Notes: generated by a model not told the origin, from the letters alone. Counted from the first letter of the stretch, positions 1 to 11,224 are shown. The stretch: DNA of 64,000 bases from Dillenia suffruticosa (GCA_033439265.1 JAVTVX010000027.1:12601001-12665000), one strand, 5' to 3'. Made by a program: numbers and translations.

Positions 1-199
1 ATACATTTTCACACATAGTATGGTAGCTAACCCCTTCACCAAACCCGTTACAAGAGATTTTTTTGTAGGATATAGAGAGGTTTTGGGTTTACATGTATTC
101 TGACATTTTTTTATTATATACTGGATTTATATTCTGATACCTATTATTGTTATATATGATATATGTGTGATATTTAGCTATGTTTTAAGCAAATTTATT

Positions 200-2257
200 G
201 TTATTCAACTAGAGGGGAGGGGTGAATAGTTGAATATAGAGTTTTTGAGAACTTTAGAGTAATTTAAAACAATATAACAATAAATGAAAACAAATAAAAA
301 GGACACAAAGAATTTTTATAGTAGTTCTATCAAACTCGGTGTACATTCACTTCCAAATTCTCTCTAAATTTTTCACTAAATGCTTAATTTACAAACTTGA
401 TTACAGGTTCAAGTTCAATCTCATACAGTATTATGTCTGAACACCGCAATTCAATCTTACTCGAACTGAATTTTGACTTCTCTAGATTTAAGGTAATGTC
501 ACACACTCCTTAGTCTTTAACACTTGTCTTAATCTATGAAATGAATGTCACAAATTAAAACTCGCTTTCCTCAGATTTGACAGTATGAAAAATCAATCGA
601 GACACTTAATACAATTTGAAGACTTTTTAAAGTGTACATAGATTTTTGTAGTATTCAATAGAGTTTTTAATTCAAGTCGTGTCTCGTTGTCATCTTCTCC
701 TTCTCTCGTTTCTCAATATTTTATTAAAACATTGAATAGATTCGTTGAACGTTGGTGGTGGTTGTTGCATCAAAACGTTGAACATTTAATTTCCGCCATT
801 AAAACTTTTGCAACTATTTCTTTGTTCGCGCTGAATTTTCGTTTCTTTTACTGATGTCTCTTTTGAATAAGCCAATCAAACTTTTGCTTGCGCTGCATTC
901 GAACATTAACTTTGATAGAAAATAAAACATTTTAGAAATCGAAAAAATAAGGGGTCCGTTAGACTCAAAATTGTTTTCCAGATCTGGTTTTTGACATACA
1001 CAGGTCAACAAGTCTATAGTGGATATCGACTTGAATTTGAATCATTTCTAGTGTATTTCTATGTAAACAGGTCGACAATATACTATTTCAGGTTGACAAA
1101 GAACTGTGCTAAATGAAATTGGTAGACATGTGATTTTTAATTGGTTGATGTGTTCACATGTGTCGACAAGTTTTCAGTCGTGTCGATGTGTAATATTTCA
1201 GACTTTATGCAGAGTAGGTCGATAGATCATTTAAGTGTATCGACATGTTCCTATTCATATAATAAATTGGTCACATGTTGAACTCAATTAGTCGATGTGC
1301 TTATGCTGTGTCGACAAGGAGATGACAGGTAGACGTGTATTTTAATGAGCAAACACTCATTAGGTCTACAGATCAGATAACATATATCGATATACCACTG
1401 TATGAAATTAAATTGGTAGACCTAACTAGTTTAATTAGTCGATGTGTTTCTACAGGTCCACAGTGATTCTGATTTATCGAAGTGTGTTTATTTCATAAAC
1501 ATAATGGACGGGTCGATATGTGTTTATCAGGGGTTGATGTGTTACTATTCATATATTGAATTGGTTGACGTGTTTAAGTGAATTGATTGATGTGTTCATA
1601 TGTGTCGACACGTATAGTAATGGATTGATGTGTGTATTTCATAATCAAAGACTGACAGATTGATGTGTCAAAATATTAGGTTGATGTGTTACTATTTGGA
1701 TTTTGAATTGGTCGACATAGTGTATGAAATTGGTAGACATGACACTGTTCAAATTGATGTGTTGTAAAACAAGTTGATATGTTTTTACAAAGTAGGTTGA
1801 TGTGTCACTATTCACAAATGCAATTGGTTGATATGTTGAGATGAATTAGTCGATATGTTACTATTCCTATAGCTTTATGTCGACAAGGTTTGTGCAGATA
1901 TCGATGCCCTAATATGTTCTATTTTCTTAATTTCGATGTCTGATATGTTCAAGTCAATGTGATTGAGCAATTGGTCGATATCTAATTTTTATATTGGTCC
2001 ACTTGACAACCTATGGGTTGATGTGTGATTGTGTAGGTCAAAGTATTCAGACATATGTTTTTATAGAAAATATTTAGCTCAAGTCGACAAAAATATTAAA
2101 CGGGTCAATGTGTGTGTGCGTGAATGTCACAGGTCGATATATTTTCAAAACAGGTCAACCTGTACTGTAGACTTCTGAATTTTCTAACTGTTTTCTTATT
2201 TTCTTGAACTATTTCCCTTCTAACCTTTCATTATCAAAACTCTATTAGGTCAACATT
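200..2257. repeat. Inserted repeat of about 2.06 kb with a GTCGA-rich interior
   Basis: Comparison with Copia copy B (44.3-45.5 kb) shows that this stretch is absent there and interrupts the 3' region of copy A. The left edge begins around CTAGAGGGGAGGGGTGAATAG, a start I recall from dispersed plant repeats. Bases 240-1000 are AT-rich and non-coding; 1020-2160 hold the motif array described separately. I see no reading frame, no clear terminal inverted repeat and no certain target duplication, so the class is open. Confidence 0.5.
1020..2160. repeat. Array of degenerate GTCGAYRTG motifs
   Basis: By eye about 20 copies of TCGAC/TCGAT followed mostly by RTG or AAG, and at least as many TTGATGTG or TTGACGTG variants, lie at irregular spacing of about 15-60 bases. 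The common variants are those expected if the CpG of TCGA is lost by methyl-cytosine deamination. Spacing is too irregular for a normal satellite. Confidence 0.6.
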
Positions 2258-3316
2258 TATATATTGTACTTATTTTTTGTCATATATTTTTTTGAAATGT
2301 GATATGATAAAAAGATATATCAGGCAGACAAATTTGATTTTTCCACAGGAATGACCACCTCTAACACTAAGTAAGCGAAGAAGAGATGGTTTTTAGAGGT
2401 AAGAGATTTAAGAATGGTTTTATTAAAATACAAGTCGCCCTGATATGTGTTTAGTATGAACTCATATACGATATAATCAAGATAAATATACCCACATCCA
2501 TATTACTAGTAAGTAATCAAATTTGAGATCTTAGATATTACCTATATTTAGTGATATTGTTTCTGAGTTACTTTATTTGAGATTTTTGGATAAAATTTTA
2601 TATGTAAATTGAGTCAGATAGTTGTACAGTGATAGAAAAATCTAACATATTTCATTTTGAAAGATGAGAGAATAACACTGTAGTACGTGTTTTATACTAT
2701 ATGATAAATCGACCATAGGATAGGGGGAGTTATTATATGAGATGATAATTTGATCTTGATTTCCGTGCCCACTATGTGAGACCACGAGACTCATTAGATG
2801 GGCCAAATAGTACCTTAATCACTTTTGCCTATTTTTTGAAGTTTTGGTTCAATATATGTCATTTTAGTTTGCTTACCATTATCTGGGAGATAATGAGATT
2901 AGCAGGACAAGTCTAAGAAAGCAATTGAATTGAGATTGATAGTTTCTAGTATAGAAAATGAATACCAATCGATATTATATTATTGTATTGTATTCATCAA
3001 TTGATCTGTTATATTTATCTGTGTTGGGATTCAATACATAATAGTAAATACACAGTTGAATAATGATAGAAGATCACTTTTGATAAGAAAAGTGGCTTGA
3101 TGGATGTAATGCGTTGTGTGTAGGTTACAACGAATGTTTTTGTGTTAATAATGACTTCTTGACCATTTTAACAGGTGTATTAAGAAATTTTTATTACATG
3201 TATAATCGCCAATTGCACAACACATGATTCTGTATGAAAAATCCTGAGGGGTGATATTGTAGATCACATGAATTGTGATCCCATACATAAAATACTCATT
3301 ATATGCAAACGAGACA

Positions 3317-3725
3317 TCTAAGATAAATATGCCTATAAGAATAGTTTTTTTCCTTTTTATATTTAAATTTAAAATTTAAATTTAGAGAAGGGGGAGAGAA
3401 CCACTCCCCCTGTTTTTCTCTCCATCACTCCCTTATTCTATGAGTATGAAGATTCAAGAATATTTAATTTGAGAGAGGTGAGACACATGTAGAAAATAAT
3501 TTTTTTCTCAAAGAAAAAATTATTAGGCATCATTTATATATTAATCATTTAGATTTAGAGTATCGTGTTATTGAAATTGATTGGTTCAACTTGTTTATGA
3601 TCAATAATACAATCGCCTTAAAAATGTTCATGAAGAATAATAATAAGAAAGAAATTATAACAGAAATCAACCACTATGAATTTTTATAATTTTTGTTTTT
3701 GTATTTATTTTTAGTAGAATAAACT
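3317..3725 (+). repeat. Probable 3' LTR of Copia fossil A
   Basis: This begins where the LTR of the related copy begins (position 45460 there) and keeps the order of features: short A-rich start, a central part with CTCTCCAT, and a T-rich end. Similarity is weak, so the right border is an estimate. The PPR promoter starts directly after it. Confidence 0.4.
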
Positions 3726-3983
3726 CTACGGAAAAACACAAAGTTATAGCGCCTTTGTTCCCATCCGCAAGTTCAAAAAATATTGGGTGCTAAAAACACA
3801 AAAATGATACATAATTCTCATCTTCAATTCGGTTTCATTTCGGTTACATTGTTCTTTGACGGTTTTAGCTCCACTGGACAGCAATCGGTTTAACAGTTCG
3901 GGTCCGGTCCTTCACGGGGTGGTCATGTCCACCGGTCCGATTCTTCTCGGCGTGGTCATATACACCCGGAGACGGGAGAGCAA

Positions 3984-3994
3984 ACGTGGCCAAT
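3984..3994 (+). promoter_or_regulatory. ABRE-type ACGTGGC and overlapping CCAAT box
   Basis: ACGTGGC (3984-3990) is the core bound by bZIP factors in abscisic-acid and light responses; CCAAT (3990-3994) overlaps it. Both lie just upstream of the TATA box of the PPR gene. Function is inferred from sequence only. Confidence 0.4.
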
Positions 3995-4005
3995 AGTCAA
4001 ATATC

Positions 4006-4012
4006 TATAAAT
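4006..4012 (+). promoter_or_regulatory. TATA box of the PPR gene
   Basis: TATAAAT lies 70 bases before the chosen ATG (4082). That predicts transcription starting near 4040 and a leader of about 40 bases without an upstream ATG. Together with the CCAAT and ACGTGGC motifs this is a convincing small promoter. Confidence 0.55.
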
Positions 4013-4081
4013 CCGACTGGAATGCTCTCGGTGTGGAAAGCCCGCTAAAGAGAGAGCAAGGACGTGGGTTGGGTTTCTCTT

Positions 4082-6439
4082 ATGCCAGTTGTCAATCAAA
4101 ACAATGTGTTCAGAGTCTCTCGTTTCCTTCCCTTCCTATCTTTCCACTCATCAACATCAATTTCTACCCTCACTAACCGCCGTTTTTCCTATTTCTTATC
4201 CCATAATCAAGTCTCTGACCTCCCTTCTCTCCTCCAATTTCATTCTTACATCATCACCACCGGCAATGCCAACAATATTTTCGTATCTGCAAAGCTTATC
4301 TCTCTCTACTCTTCATACAACCAACCCTATATCTGCACCAAAATATTTGATTCGATCAATCCCAAAGACAAAGACACCTTTCTTTGGAACTCTGTCATTA
4401 AGTCATATTTCTCAAACGGATACTACTCTCTAGCCCTTCAATTTTACAGTCAAATGCGATCTTCTAACACCACACCTAATCAATTCACCATTCCCATGGT
4501 TGTTTCTGCTTGTGCAGAGCTTCATTCAGTAAAATATGGCAAAGCAATTCATGGGTTGTCCTCAAAATTGGGAATTTTCGATGGTAATTCTGCTATTGGG
4601 TCGAGTTTTGTTTACATGTATTCAAAATGCGGTGAAATGGACGATGCCCACGTGGTGTTTGACGAAATTCTTGTTAGAGATGTGGTTGCTTGGACGGCTC
4701 TTGTTATTGGGTATGTGCAGAATGGAGAAAGTGAAAAGGGTTTGGTGTGTTTTAGGGATTTGCATAGGATTGGTAGAGATAATGGTGAAAGGCCCAATTG
4801 CAGAACCTTCGAAGGCGCTCTTCAAGCTTGTGGGAACTTAGGGGCTTTCTTGGAAGGTAGATGTTTACACGGTTTAGCAATAAAAACTGGAATTGTTCAG
4901 TGTGCGCAAGCTGTAGAATCCTCGCTTTTGTTTATGTACTGTAGATGCGGGACCCCACAAGAAGCATATTTTTCCTTTTGTGAGGTTTCAGATAGGGATC
5001 TTACATCTTGGACATCAATCATCAGTGTGTATGCAAAAAGGGGGTGTGTGAGGGAGAGCATGGTTCTGTTTTCTGAAATGCAGACTTCTGGGGTCCACCC
5101 AGATGAAATTGTTTTGAGTTGCATGCTTTTAGGTTTTGGTAATTCCATGAGGATTTCAGAAGGAAAAGCATTTCATGGGTATATTATAAGGGCAAGCTAT
5201 GAACTAGTTCAATCTGTTTGTAATGCATTGTTGTCAATGTACTGTAAATTTGGACTTTTTGATCGTGGAGAAAAGCTCTTTGGTGGAGTATGTGAGAGGA
5301 ACATGGAGTCTTGGAATATCATAGTTGATGGATATGGAAGGATAGGACTTGAAGCAAAGTGCATTGAACTCTTTAGAGAAATGCAGCACCTAGGTGTAGA
5401 ATGTGATTTTAGCAGCTTGGTCACCGTAATAAACTCCTGTTCCAAGTTAGGTGCAGCACAGCTAGGCATGTCTCTCCATTGTTATGTGATAAAAAAGTTG
5501 GCAGATGTAGATATCTCGGTTTCAAATTCCCTTTTGAACATGTATGGCAAATGCGGCAAATTTGAATTTGCTTGGAGTTTGTTTGGTAGGACAAGGAGGG
5601 ATACCATGACATGGAACACATTGATCTCAGTATACAATCAAAGTGGCCATTTCTGTGAGGCCTTATCCTTATTTGATAAAATGATCTCTGAAAAAGCAAA
5701 ACCAGACTCAACAACATTCAGAAACCTTTTGTCAGCTTGTTCGAATCTAGCATCTTTGGAGAATGGTGTGAGGATTCATAGTTACATAAAGAAAGAAAAG
5801 TTTGAATTAAATTTATCTCTTGCCACTGCACTTGTGGATATGTATGCTAAATGTGGTCAACTTGAAAGATCAAGAGAGGTTTTCAATTTAATTGAGGAAC
5901 GGGATGTTATTGCTTGGAATGTGATGATTTCTGGCTATGGAATGCACGGAGATGTTCAGTCTGCCATTGAGATCTTCAGACAGATGGAAGAATCAAATGT
6001 CCAGCCTAGCGAGGTCACCTTTCTCGCTCTTCTTGCTGCCTGTGCTCATGCAGGGCTTATCAAAGAAGGGAAGTATCTGTTCCATAGAATGCAACTTTAT
6101 GGTCTGTCACCCACATTGAAACACTATGCTTGCATGGTAGATCTTCTTGGCAGGTCGGGTGATCTGCTGGAGGCTGAATCTTTGGTTCTATCAATGCCGA
6201 TTCCTCCTGATTCAGGTGTTTGGGGAGCTTTACTTAGTGCTTGTCATTTGCACAATGATGTTGAGATGGGAATAAGGATCGGAAAGCAAGCCATTGATTC
6301 TGATCCTGAAAATGATGGGTACTATGTACTGCTTTCCAACATGTATTGGTCCATGGGTAAGTGGGAGCAGGCAGAACAAGTGAGAGGATTAATGAAAGAG
6401 AACAGAGTGAATAAGATTGCTGGTTGGAGTGTGACATAG
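4082..6439 (+). CDS. PLS-class (E-type) pentatricopeptide repeat protein, At4g39952-like
   Basis: This is an intronless 785-residue gene, as usual for plant PPR genes. The first in-frame ATG is 4082; the frame is open slightly upstream but without an ATG. Residues 1 to about 40 are rich in Arg, Ser and Phe and fit a mitochondrial transit peptide. Then follow tandem PPR motifs of the P, L and S kinds (for example WNSVIKSYFSNG, YMYSKCGEMDDAHVVFDE, MYAKCGQLERSREVF, NVMISGYGMHGDVQSAI) to about residue 690. The end (WGALLSACHLHNDVEMG to KIAGWSV) is an E motif; no DYW deaminase domain follows. Such proteins bind organellar RNA, and E-class members usually specify C-to-U editing sites, recruiting a DYW partner. 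Order and wording agree throughout with Arabidopsis At4g39952 as I recall it. The RNA target is unknown. The frame is intact and looks functional. Confidence 0.93.
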   Translation: MPVVNQNNVFRVSRFLPFLSFHSSTSISTLTNRRFSYFLSHNQVSDLPSLLQFHSYIITTGNANNIFVSAKLISLYSSYNQPYICTKIFDSINPKDKDTFLWNSVIKSYFSNGYYSLALQFYSQMRSSNTTPNQFTIPMVVSACAELHSVKYGKAIHGLSSKLGIFDGNSAIGSSFVYMYSKCGEMDDAHVVFDEILVRDVVAWTALVIGYVQNGESEKGLVCFRDLHRIGRDNGERPNCRTFEGALQACGNLGAFLEGRCLHGLAIKTGIVQCAQAVESSLLFMYCRCGTPQEAYFSFCEVSDRDLTSWTSIISVYAKRGCVRESMVLFSEMQTSGVHPDEIVLSCMLLGFGNSMRISEGKAFHGYIIRASYELVQSVCNALLSMYCKFGLFDRGEKLFGGVCERNMESWNIIVDGYGRIGLEAKCIELFREMQHLGVECDFSSLVTVINSCSKLGAAQLGMSLHCYVIKKLADVDISVSNSLLNMYGKCGKFEFAWSLFGRTRRDTMTWNTLISVYNQSGHFCEALSLFDKMISEKAKPDSTTFRNLLSACSNLASLENGVRIHSYIKKEKFELNLSLATALVDMYAKCGQLERSREVFNLIEERDVIAWNVMISGYGMHGDVQSAIEIFRQMEESNVQPSEVTFLALLAACAHAGLIKEGKYLFHRMQLYGLSPTLKHYACMVDLLGRSGDLLEAESLVLSMPIPPDSGVWGALLSACHLHNDVEMGIRIGKQAIDSDPENDGYYVLLSNMYWSMGKWEQAEQVRGLMKENRVNKIAGWSVT

Positions 6440-6720
6440 GCTAAAGACTGTGGTCATCAATAGCTATCAGGGTTGCTGTTTAAATTCATAAAGCAGCAGC
6501 AAATTGCAGCAGTGCAGATCTTTCCTGAGACCAAAAGCTGCTTCATGTTTTTAGATCAAGGGAAAGTGCAGTCACCAAAGGCATCGTAGGTAATTTACAA
6601 CATCATTATTGATTGTTATATAGTTATTTTTAATCTTCCCCTAGCAGGCATGCTTATTGTTTTCAGCAACTTCAATGATTTTCCTACGTGAATAGATTTG
6701 GTTTAGTTCCTAGTTGATTG
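6440..6720 (+). other. Probable 3' untranslated region of the PPR gene
   Basis: No coding potential after the TAG at 6437-6439. AGGTAATTT at 6587 could be a splice donor, but no partner is evident. No clear poly(A) signal was found. Confidence 0.3.
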
Positions 6721-6848
6721 TAGTGGGTCAAACTAAAGCAGGTTGTGCCAAGTACTATTTGCTTTTCCTGTGCTAGTTTAGTTTAGTGGATCAAACTAAA
6801 GCAGGTTGTGCCAAGTACTATATGCTTTGACTGTGCTAGTTTAGTTTA
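6721..6848. repeat. Two-copy tandem duplication, 64 bp unit
   Basis: Units 6721-6784 and 6785-6848 both read from TAGTGGRTCAAACTAAAGCA to the GCTAGTTTAGTT end with only a handful of differences, so the duplication is recent. It directly precedes the hAT-type MITE. Confidence 0.85.
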
Positions 6849-6861
6849 GTGAACTTTTAAG

Positions 6862-7271
6862 CAATGTTTTGAAACCCGGCCTGGACCGGCCGGTCTGACC
6901 GGCAACCGGACCAGCAGCCGGTCTAGGTTTGTTTATATAACCGGATTTTGAAAAAACCGATCAAAACCCGGGTTGGACCGGGGAATTGGATTGAACAGGC
7001 CCGGTCCAACCCGGGTTTTTTTAAGTGTGATAAAATTGCATAAAAAACTGCAGCATCCATGTTCGAACATGAGAATGGAATGAAAAATATACATAACTTT
7101 CACCACTAGGCTATGGCTTGTTTTGATCTAAGTACATAATAATTTAGTTTTATTTATGACTTCATGATAACGTCATCCGGGTTTTTCGTCCGGTCTGATT
7201 GGTTTAACCCAATGACCCATTGACCCCTTGGCACAACCGGTTCGTTTTCTGGTCTAGGTTTCAAGACAGTG
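6862..7271. mobile_element. Non-autonomous hAT-type MITE, 410 bp
   Basis: The left end reads CAATGTTTTGAAACC; the right end, reverse complemented, reads CACTGTCTTGAAACC. The element is flanked by identical 8 bp copies of CTTTTAAG (6854-6861 and 7272-7279), the target-site length of hAT elements, and the CA-start termini fit that superfamily. The ends are rich in CCGG-containing CCGGNCC words; the middle is AT-rich and has no coding frame. It lies about 420 bp past the PPR stop codon and would be mobilised by a hAT transposase elsewhere. Confidence 0.85.
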
Positions 7272-7279
7272 CTTTTAAG

Positions 7280-8700
7280 TTCCTCAATAATATTTATTGT
7301 TATTCTTTCAGCAAAAGCAGAACATTACGAGATATTTGATAGGGAAGACCCAAGAAAATGTATTTGAGCAAATTAAATTTCATTCCATCTCAATATAGGT
7401 TAATTTAGGTTTTTTAGTGCATTAACTTGTACATCTAACCCCTTGATACATTTGCTAATTTTCCAGTTGGATGATTAGTCATTGCTCAGGCTTGAATTCA
7501 TCATCAAGGCATAAATTAGTGTAGAATAACCTGCACAAGTTATGGGTGAGATAAAAGAGTGTTCTAAACTGTGAAATTGTTCAGAAGAAATTATTCGTGT
7601 TTTGACACAATAACTTGTAAAATGTGATAAGCTTTCCTAGAAAATAGATGAAGGTCTTAACTGATGATACTTGGAAGATTTAAATAGGCTCCTATAAAGA
7701 TATATACATGAAGAAATCCTTAGAAATTTGGAGAAACTTCTCCTACTACAATGTTTTTCTTGGCAAGGAGCCACATGGGTGACAAATTCTTGTATAAATA
7801 GGAAGAAAGGTGTTTTCTTTTAGAAACACATAGTTCATTAGTCATCTGTTGTTCCATTGTGAGTTGGCAAAAACAGTTTGAATTTTGCAATATTGTTCAT
7901 TTGGTTTTGGGCACCCCTTTGGTGTTGGATAAACTGAGTATGGTTTTTGGTGTTGAGAAATTTATCTCCTTTTTCTACCCTTCTGGTTGAGTCAGAGTAA
8001 GAGAAATAGGGAAGGGCGGAAGGGCATGACAGCCTCCTTATGATTCCACAAGCTCCTGATTGACCTTCCACTTCTAATCTAGAACATTTTACACTCCAAA
8101 TGTATCATTTTGCATTCCCTATTGTACACTTTTAAGCAGTTGGCTACCACTATCTTTGGGCCTCCTATTCTTGTTTCTTTATCCTGACCAGACGGTGGAT
8201 TGCAAAAAAAGTTGGAAAATCCTTTATGTAAGGAATGTAATCAGTGACGCCTGTGAAAATAATTGGTATCCTATTTAGTAGGCATGGTCATTTATTTTTT
8301 TAGAAATTGAATAGAGAATGCAAGTCTACATTTTTTGAAGCATAAGTTTTGCTCATCACTTGTGTTACCTGAACCTTGTTAATCACCTGAAAGTACCCAC
8401 GTCAACATGCCTCAGTATGCGTATGGGATCAGGGGTGGCTACTGGCCAAGATGTCTCTAATAGCCATGTCTAGTTGGAGGACAGAAAAAGAAGAGGACAA
8501 TAATGGGAAAGTTCCTCAATGCACAGACGTTTCCTATTTGCATATTGAGAAAATTTGGCCCTGTTGTTAAAATTTCTTGCAATTTATCAGGCTTTTGGTC
8601 CTTCTGGTCTTGAGTATCACTCTGTAGGGCCTTTAAAAGACTAGTTCAGTTGAAATTTCGGTACTTCTTTTTCTTTTTTCTTTTTTCTTTCTTTTTTTTT
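7280..8700. other. Non-coding interval
   Basis: About 1.4 kb with ordinary base composition. No frame, RNA gene or transposon end could be supported. It ends in a run of pyrimidines (8660-8704). Confidence 0.4.
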
Positions 8701-9990
8701 TTTTTACTTTTTTAAGAAAAAGTGCAAAAATGCCCCTTAACTATAGGTGAAATACAAAGAACCACCAAAACTTTAAAGAAATATAGAAACCTCTACTCAA
8801 CTATGAAAATGTATAAAATTAACTATTTGGCCTTCTTCTGTTTCTTAAATTAATAAAAAAATATAAAAAAAAATCAATTTTTATTTAAAAATTTGAGGGT
8901 AAGAAAAACAACTCTGCATCCCTCTCTCCCTTCCTCCTTCCTTCCACAACCATTCTCCCTCCCTCCTCTGCTTCCTCATTCTCTTTCCCCTTCCCCAATC
9001 TCTCATCCCTTTTTGCCCTCCTCCCCTGATTTCCTCGACTTTAGTGACCATGTTGAAGAAGATGAACCCCTAAATTCACTTTTCTGTTGTCTGAAACTGG
9101 CCACTTTGCTGGAATTCACCATGGCTACAAAAGCTTCATTGCCAAGTAAGAGAAGAAATACCTTTATGTCTTTCTTCAAATCTGATGTTTTAACTTTTCT
9201 GGAACATGATTTCAACGTCAATTTTAACTTTTCAACACTCCTTGTTGTTGCCCATGTAAATAGTCATCCATCAATGGAGAAGAAGAATAATCAACGGAGA
9301 AATCGATGGTGGTGACTTAAGAGATTGAAGGCAGTGGCGGATTCAAAGTCGGCAGTGAATCTGTTTGAAGCAATTGAACGATGGTGAAGTGAATCGAAGA
9401 CAGCACAAATAGAGAAGACGATGACGGTGGCTATTGAACTTAAAGACTGGAGATGCAATTGAAACAGAGATTGAAGCCATAGAGAATCGAGTGAAATAAG
9501 ATGGTGGCAAAGGAATTGAAGGCTGAACGTAGAGGGCAAACGGCATTTGAAAGTGAAGAAGGCGAACCGGAATCAGTGAAGGTGATACTCGAAGATGATT
9601 AATCTGCAATTGATGGTTGGGTAAATTGAAAGTGGTGTAAGGTTCAAGAACAACAAGTGAAGGCGATTGAAGACAAATGAATTGAAGCAATTGGCGATGA
9701 TGGTGATTTGAAGATGGAGGATGAATTGAAATTGGGCAACTGCCCCACCTCGCGGCTGAGGGTCTCTCTCCACCCACCAGTGTTGGAGAAAGGCTGCCCT
9801 TGCGGCAGCCTTCGCTAGGAGGCCAATGGCCAATGGCCACTGGCTGCTGGACTGCAACGTGGTGGCCATGGCTGCTTCAGCAGCCATGGCTACGCGAAGC
9901 TGGGGCTGGGAGAGAGAGAAGGAGAGAGAAAGAAAGAGTTGATTTTTTTAAAATTTTTTTACAATAATTTTTTTAATTTTAACATTACCC
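8701..9990. repeat. Unclassified repeat-like block with pyrimidine- and purine-biased halves
   Basis: The left part (8720-8890) has the wording of a dispersed plant repeat (AAAAATGCCCCTTAAC and similar). Bases 8915-9030 are almost pure C/T, while 9290-9730 repeat purine-rich GAATTGAAG words. Bases 9730-9900 are GC-rich and contain a perfect hairpin. Open frames here come from composition and show no family. A non-autonomous DNA element is possible, but I found no inverted ends or target duplication. Confidence 0.3.
9865..9890. repeat. Perfect inverted repeat, 11 bp arms, 4 bp loop
   Basis: GCCATGGCTGC, loop TTCA, then GCAGCCATGGC: all 11 pairs match. It lies in the GC-rich patch of the block above. 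No terminator-like U-tract follows, so a transcriptional role is not implied. Confidence 0.8.
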
Positions 9991-10793
9991 TTAACAAGGT
10001 TCAAATTATTGAAGTGACAAAGAATTAGAAAGGTTTCGCTGTTGAAATCATTAAAGCTTTCTAGAAGAGGATGAGCACTTGTTGAGGCAAAAGAATTCCT
10101 CCAAGATAGGTTTTAGTTATGTATATGAATGCTCAAATCTAAATATTAAAATTGTAAAGAAGATTCCTTTTATAATTAAGCAAATTAAAAAAGAAAGCAA
10201 CATCACTTCTCTATATTCAATTGTTTTTAGTTATTATCTTTTTTTTTTTTTGGGTGCATTTCATTAACAAGCACGCTTAGGAGAAAAATAAAATAAAATG
10301 TAAAATTAAATAAAAATAAAAATAGACTAGGATAATCTTTCTATTTATATTGCTTGATGTTAAATTTAAATTAAATTAAATTCCATTTATATTAAATAGA
10401 ATTTTAATTAAAATACAAGAAAAAAATCCCAAATAAATAAATAAAATAAAAGTAAATTTAAAAATAAAGCAAAAAACTAAAAAAAATATGTTACATATAT
10501 CATGCCTCGCTCCAATCAACAATTTTTTTTATTCTTCATTATTTTTTCATTATGCTTCAGAATTCTTCCTTGCCAATCTTAGATTTGCTTTTATTTGTTT
10601 ATTAATTTCTTATTTTTATTTTCTTTTGTATTTATTTTATACCTTGTCATCTTTTATATTTTACAGGTGTTGGCAGTTGCTGTTGTTATCTTTTATATTT
10701 TATAATTTGGATTTTAATTTATTTTGAGTTTTTCAAATTTAATTTAATAGTTTTAGGGTTTAATTTACTTTATCCTTATTGAGAAAAGAATTA
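9991..10793. other. AT-rich non-coding interval
   Basis: Mostly A/T with short T and A runs. Open frames are short, start without support and encode Phe/Tyr-rich low-complexity sequence. Nothing recognised. Confidence 0.4.
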
Positions 10794-10865
10794 GGTTCTG
10801 TAGGGTTTGAACCTACAACATGGGTTTTGGAGATCCATGTTCTGCCAAAGTAAACTAAGAACACC
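10794..10865 (-). pseudogene. trnW-CCA: Decayed organellar tRNA-Trp(CCA) gene in nuclear DNA
   Basis: Read on the minus strand, the 72 bases follow plastid trnW-CCA almost position by position: TTCTTAGTTTACTT for the D arm, GAACATGGATCTCCAAAAC with the CCA anticodon, and GTAGGTTCAAACCCTACAGA for the T arm. Most differences from the plastid gene as I remember it are C-to-T or G-to-A, the usual decay of organelle DNA in the nucleus, and acceptor pairing is damaged. Plant mitochondria carry the same plastid-derived tRNA, so the donor may be either organelle. I see no neighbouring trnP or petG, so the fragment is short. Confidence 0.8.
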
Positions 10866-11224
10866 TTCTTATTACAGCATATGGTCTCCATGTAGTAAAG
10901 TTTATGGAGTATATAGTTTGTCCTAGAAACCTATCCAAATGCATTCCTGCTAGGCATAGGTTGTGGTGATGACATTATCAAATAATGGGGAAAGTGTTGT
11001 GGCCAATATTGTGTTAGACATGGACATGGCTTCCATTTTAAGATGTCCATGCTCTATATGTTCCTATAATGTTTGATAACTTGGCCTCGTTTGGTCAAGG
11101 TAAAATGCAATTTGAATGAATGTGACTCTTTACTCTGCATTTACACATACGAGTGTGTGCTTTCTTTCTCTTTCATTTACTTGATTCTAATTTTCTGTCA
11201 TCTCTACCTGAACTGATCTAAGGG

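Larger units (their letters stand above)
1..3725 (+). mobile_element. Ty1/Copia fossil A, 3' end, interrupted by another repeat
   Basis: The first 110 bases encode a typical Copia pol tail (TKPVTRDFFVGYREVLGLHV), the end of RNase H. Bases about 2258-3316 match, with many differences, the stretch between pol and 3' LTR of the Copia copy at 39.3-45.9 kb (shared blocks around TCAGGCAGRC, ATGACCACCTC and the CATATGCGATAT region), so both belong to one family. The element starts outside the window, and bases about 200-2257 are a foreign insertion. It is more diverged than the 39 kb copy, hence older. It is a fossil, clearly broken. Ends are approximate. Confidence 0.75.

Noticed and set aside
814-1011. 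65-residue minus-strand open frame
   Set aside because: Lies inside the non-coding insertion; no family and no codon-like pattern.
8893-9315. 140-residue Pro/Ser-rich open frame
   Set aside because: Start is not ATG and the sequence follows from a C/T-rich tract; overlapping minus-strand frames of similar length exist.
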